Of a stretch of DNA of 22,509 nucleotides, positions 21,237-22,509 are shown in pieces. Position 1 is the first letter of the stretch; the number at the start of each line of letters is the position of its first letter. This stretch comes from TMED14 sp964475135 (GTDB lineage: Bacteria > Bacteroidota > Bacteroidia > Flavobacteriales > Schleiferiaceae), in NCBI GenBank assembly GCA_964475135.1, contig CAYYWL010000026.1:1-22509 (forward strand), in the 5' to 3' direction. The notes under the pieces were generated by a model that saw only the letters and a list, made by a program, of their open reading frames with translations, did no database searches and had not been told where the DNA came from. A program made the translations under genes and the position numbers.

Positions 21237-22509
21237 CCGGGCAGAAAGCTGGGTTCTGATTCGTTGACGGCGCTTCCGCTCGGGTTCGGGTAGAAACGAA
21301 CCTCGTCGATACCGCCTTCAGGTTTGAACCACAGTTCAATTCGGGCCGACTTCATGCGGCTGGCTGGACCGTCTTCGGGGTAGAACAAGGCCTGGGCGTT
21401 AGTTTCCAGATCCATTCGTTGCATTCGGCGGTTGCGAATGCGAGCCCTTAGGGCCTCGGCGGCCATTTGGTTGGAGCGACCTGAGCTGTCGGCCTCTTCG
21501 CCCAAGTGGACCCCTTCAAAGGCCCAAAGGCTGTCACCGGGGCCACTCTGGTTCAAGAAAAATTGCTTGGCTAGGATTTGGTAGTCCTGGCTCCACACCA
21601 CAGGATTGCCTTCGAGGACGTAGGCTGAATCCGCGCGGTGCCCCCTCCAGCGCTCGGCCCGTCCGCTCCACGAAGGCATAGCTACCGATGCATTGCCGCG
21701 GGCATTGATGCTGTCTTTGGTCGTTTCGAGGTAGTTGGCACTGACTTCTGTAGTGTCTTTTTCCCAATCAGAGAGCTTCGCAGCTCCGATCCATTCTGTT
21801 CGGTCTGCTTTGGGGTCGCGGCGAAAGCGTTCTGAGGCAAACCATCGGGTAGAACCCCATCCCTGTACTCCGCCCGAGAGGTCGATTGTTCGCGCGCCCG
21901 TCAAATCAATGTGCCCCTGGCCAAAGACCACCGAGTCCCGTTCAAACGTGCCCGAACCTCCCTTGGGGAGTGCAGCTACACGCGAAGCTGCGTCGTAGTC
22001 CATGTGTTCGCTGTTCAGCTTTTGGTCAGCGCCCACCCACCGAACGCTCCCTAAAAAACGGTAGGAGTCGCCTTCAAACGACCCCCTGCGGCATGTGAGG
22101 TTACCGTCTTTGGTGCGAACTTCTGCAGGTTGGCTAAAGGACCCCTTACGCCCCTTGGTACTGTAGCGCAGGCTTGACGTACGCAGGGTTTGGTCGCCAT
22201 CGGCAACGGTTACTCCGCCCGAAAAGTAGCTTTCTCCGTTCAAGTATTCGAGAGTGCGCGAACGAACCACCATGCCGTCTCGCCCACTAAAGCGCACGTT
22301 AGAATAGGCAAAAAAACGGTTTTCGTTGCGGAACCAATCTGCACTGTCGCACGTAAACACTCCTTCGGCACCAGAGAGCTGCACGTCTCCTCTGAGTTTG
22401 GTGACGTTGCGACCCCCGAACTGCTCGACGGTCATCTTTCGAACCTTTTTGAGTTGAAGGGACTGACCTGCCGCGGTACAGCCTGCGGCAATTAAAATTA
22501 AACTTAGGA
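21176..22509 (-). CDS. OstA/LptA-like periplasmic protein, N-terminus cut by the window edge
   Basis: The frame is open from the window edge, so the first codons are missing. The visible start LSLILIAAGCTAAGQS is the end of a signal peptide, possibly a lipoprotein one at the Cys, otherwise cut before Gln. About 444 residues remain. The mature part begins like OstA domains: VTKLRGDVQLSGAEGVFTCDSADWF and FFAYSNVRFSGRDGMVVRS, with repeated short strands of the LptA/OstA beta-jellyroll, in at least two copies (again near YLETTKDSINARGNASV and AERWRGHRADSAYVLEGNPVVW). The family binds LPS in the periplasm during transport to the outer membrane, and long OstA-like proteins are usual in Bacteroidota. 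The first ATG within the window (22435) lies inside the mature protein. Its 3' end overlaps the MazG-like gene by 61 bp. Confidence 0.88.
   Translation of the reverse strand, partial: LSLILIAAGCTAAGQSLQLKKVRKMTVEQFGGRNVTKLRGDVQLSGAEGVFTCDSADWFRNENRFFAYSNVRFSGRDGMVVRSRTLEYLNGESYFSGGVTVADGDQTLRTSSLRYSTKGRKGSFSQPAEVRTKDGNLTCRRGSFEGDSYRFLGSVRWVGADQKLNSEHMDYDAASRVAALPKGGSGTFERDSVVFGQGHIDLTGARTIDLSGGVQGWGSTRWFASERFRRDPKADRTEWIGAAKLSDWEKDTTEVSANYLETTKDSINARGNASVAMPSWSGRAERWRGHRADSAYVLEGNPVVWSQDYQILAKQFFLNQSGPGDSLWAFEGVHLGEEADSSGRSNQMAAEALRARIRNRRMQRMDLETNAQALFYPEDGPASRMKSARIELWFKPEGGIDEVRFYPNPSGSAVNESEPSFLPGYADRWGERPSRTEAMSGRK

Noticed and set aside
1..22509. CRISPR array, tRNA/rRNA genes, IS elements, phage or defence genes
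   Set aside because: No regularly spaced repeats, no transposase, integrase or defence-type domains, and no RNA-gene signatures other than the riboswitch were seen on reading both strands.

Overview
The window reads as a compact, fairly GC-rich (roughly 55-60% in sampled lines) Bacteroidota chromosome segment, most likely Flavobacteriales. Evidence: TAnnTTTG-type promoter boxes (the Bacteroidota -7 element) in front of many genes, no visible Shine-Dalgarno sequences, Bacteroidota-style families (LolA-like carrier, LptF/G of about 470 aa, OstA-like protein, a BtuG-like beta-propeller lipoprotein) and a FtsK-LolA-LptF gene order. It looks like a draft or metagenome assembly, because a run of 100 N is flanked by an exact 55-bp duplication. 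No phage, IS, CRISPR, tRNA or rRNA was seen.

Layout. 1-5358 (minus): ftsK, a LolA-like carrier, an LptF/LptG permease and a glycosyltransferase cut by the window edge, joined by 4-bp overlaps or direct abutment. 5399-8130 (plus): arginase and argS. 8137-8171: hairpin terminator. 8189-10272 (minus): 3-hydroxybutyryl-CoA dehydrogenase, then a secreted C1 (bleomycin hydrolase type) peptidase. 10297-12614 (minus): a beta-rich lipoprotein overlapping an undecaprenyl-phosphate sugar transferase. 12647-14352 (plus): pcm and an alpha/beta hydrolase. 14388-14825 (minus): smpB. 14864-16749 (plus): pyrD and an HMG-CoA lyase. 16757-19944 (plus): a cobalamin riboswitch controlling a BtuB-like TonB-dependent receptor and a BtuG-like lipoprotein, interrupted by the N gap and ended by a bidirectional terminator. 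20097-20799 (minus): two small membrane proteins. 20829-21236 (plus): a MazG-like pyrophosphohydrolase. 21176-22509 (minus): an OstA-like protein, cut at its 5' end.

Themes. Envelope biogenesis is represented by LptF/G, LolA, OstA, a GT4 enzyme and a sugar-phosphate transferase. A second theme is riboswitch-controlled vitamin B12 capture. The rest is housekeeping: FtsK, ArgS, SmpB, PyrD, Pcm. The organisation is very tight: four divergent gene pairs are separated by only 29-40 bp, in three of them by back-to-back promoter boxes, and several boxes lie only 4-10 nt before the start codon, which suggests leaderless or near-leaderless mRNAs. The most useful results are the probably artefactual gap inside btuG, the promoter/leaderless architecture, the B12 uptake operon with a diverged receptor plug, and a 61-bp convergent gene overlap. 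I did not find a clearly new defence, mobile or biosynthetic system.
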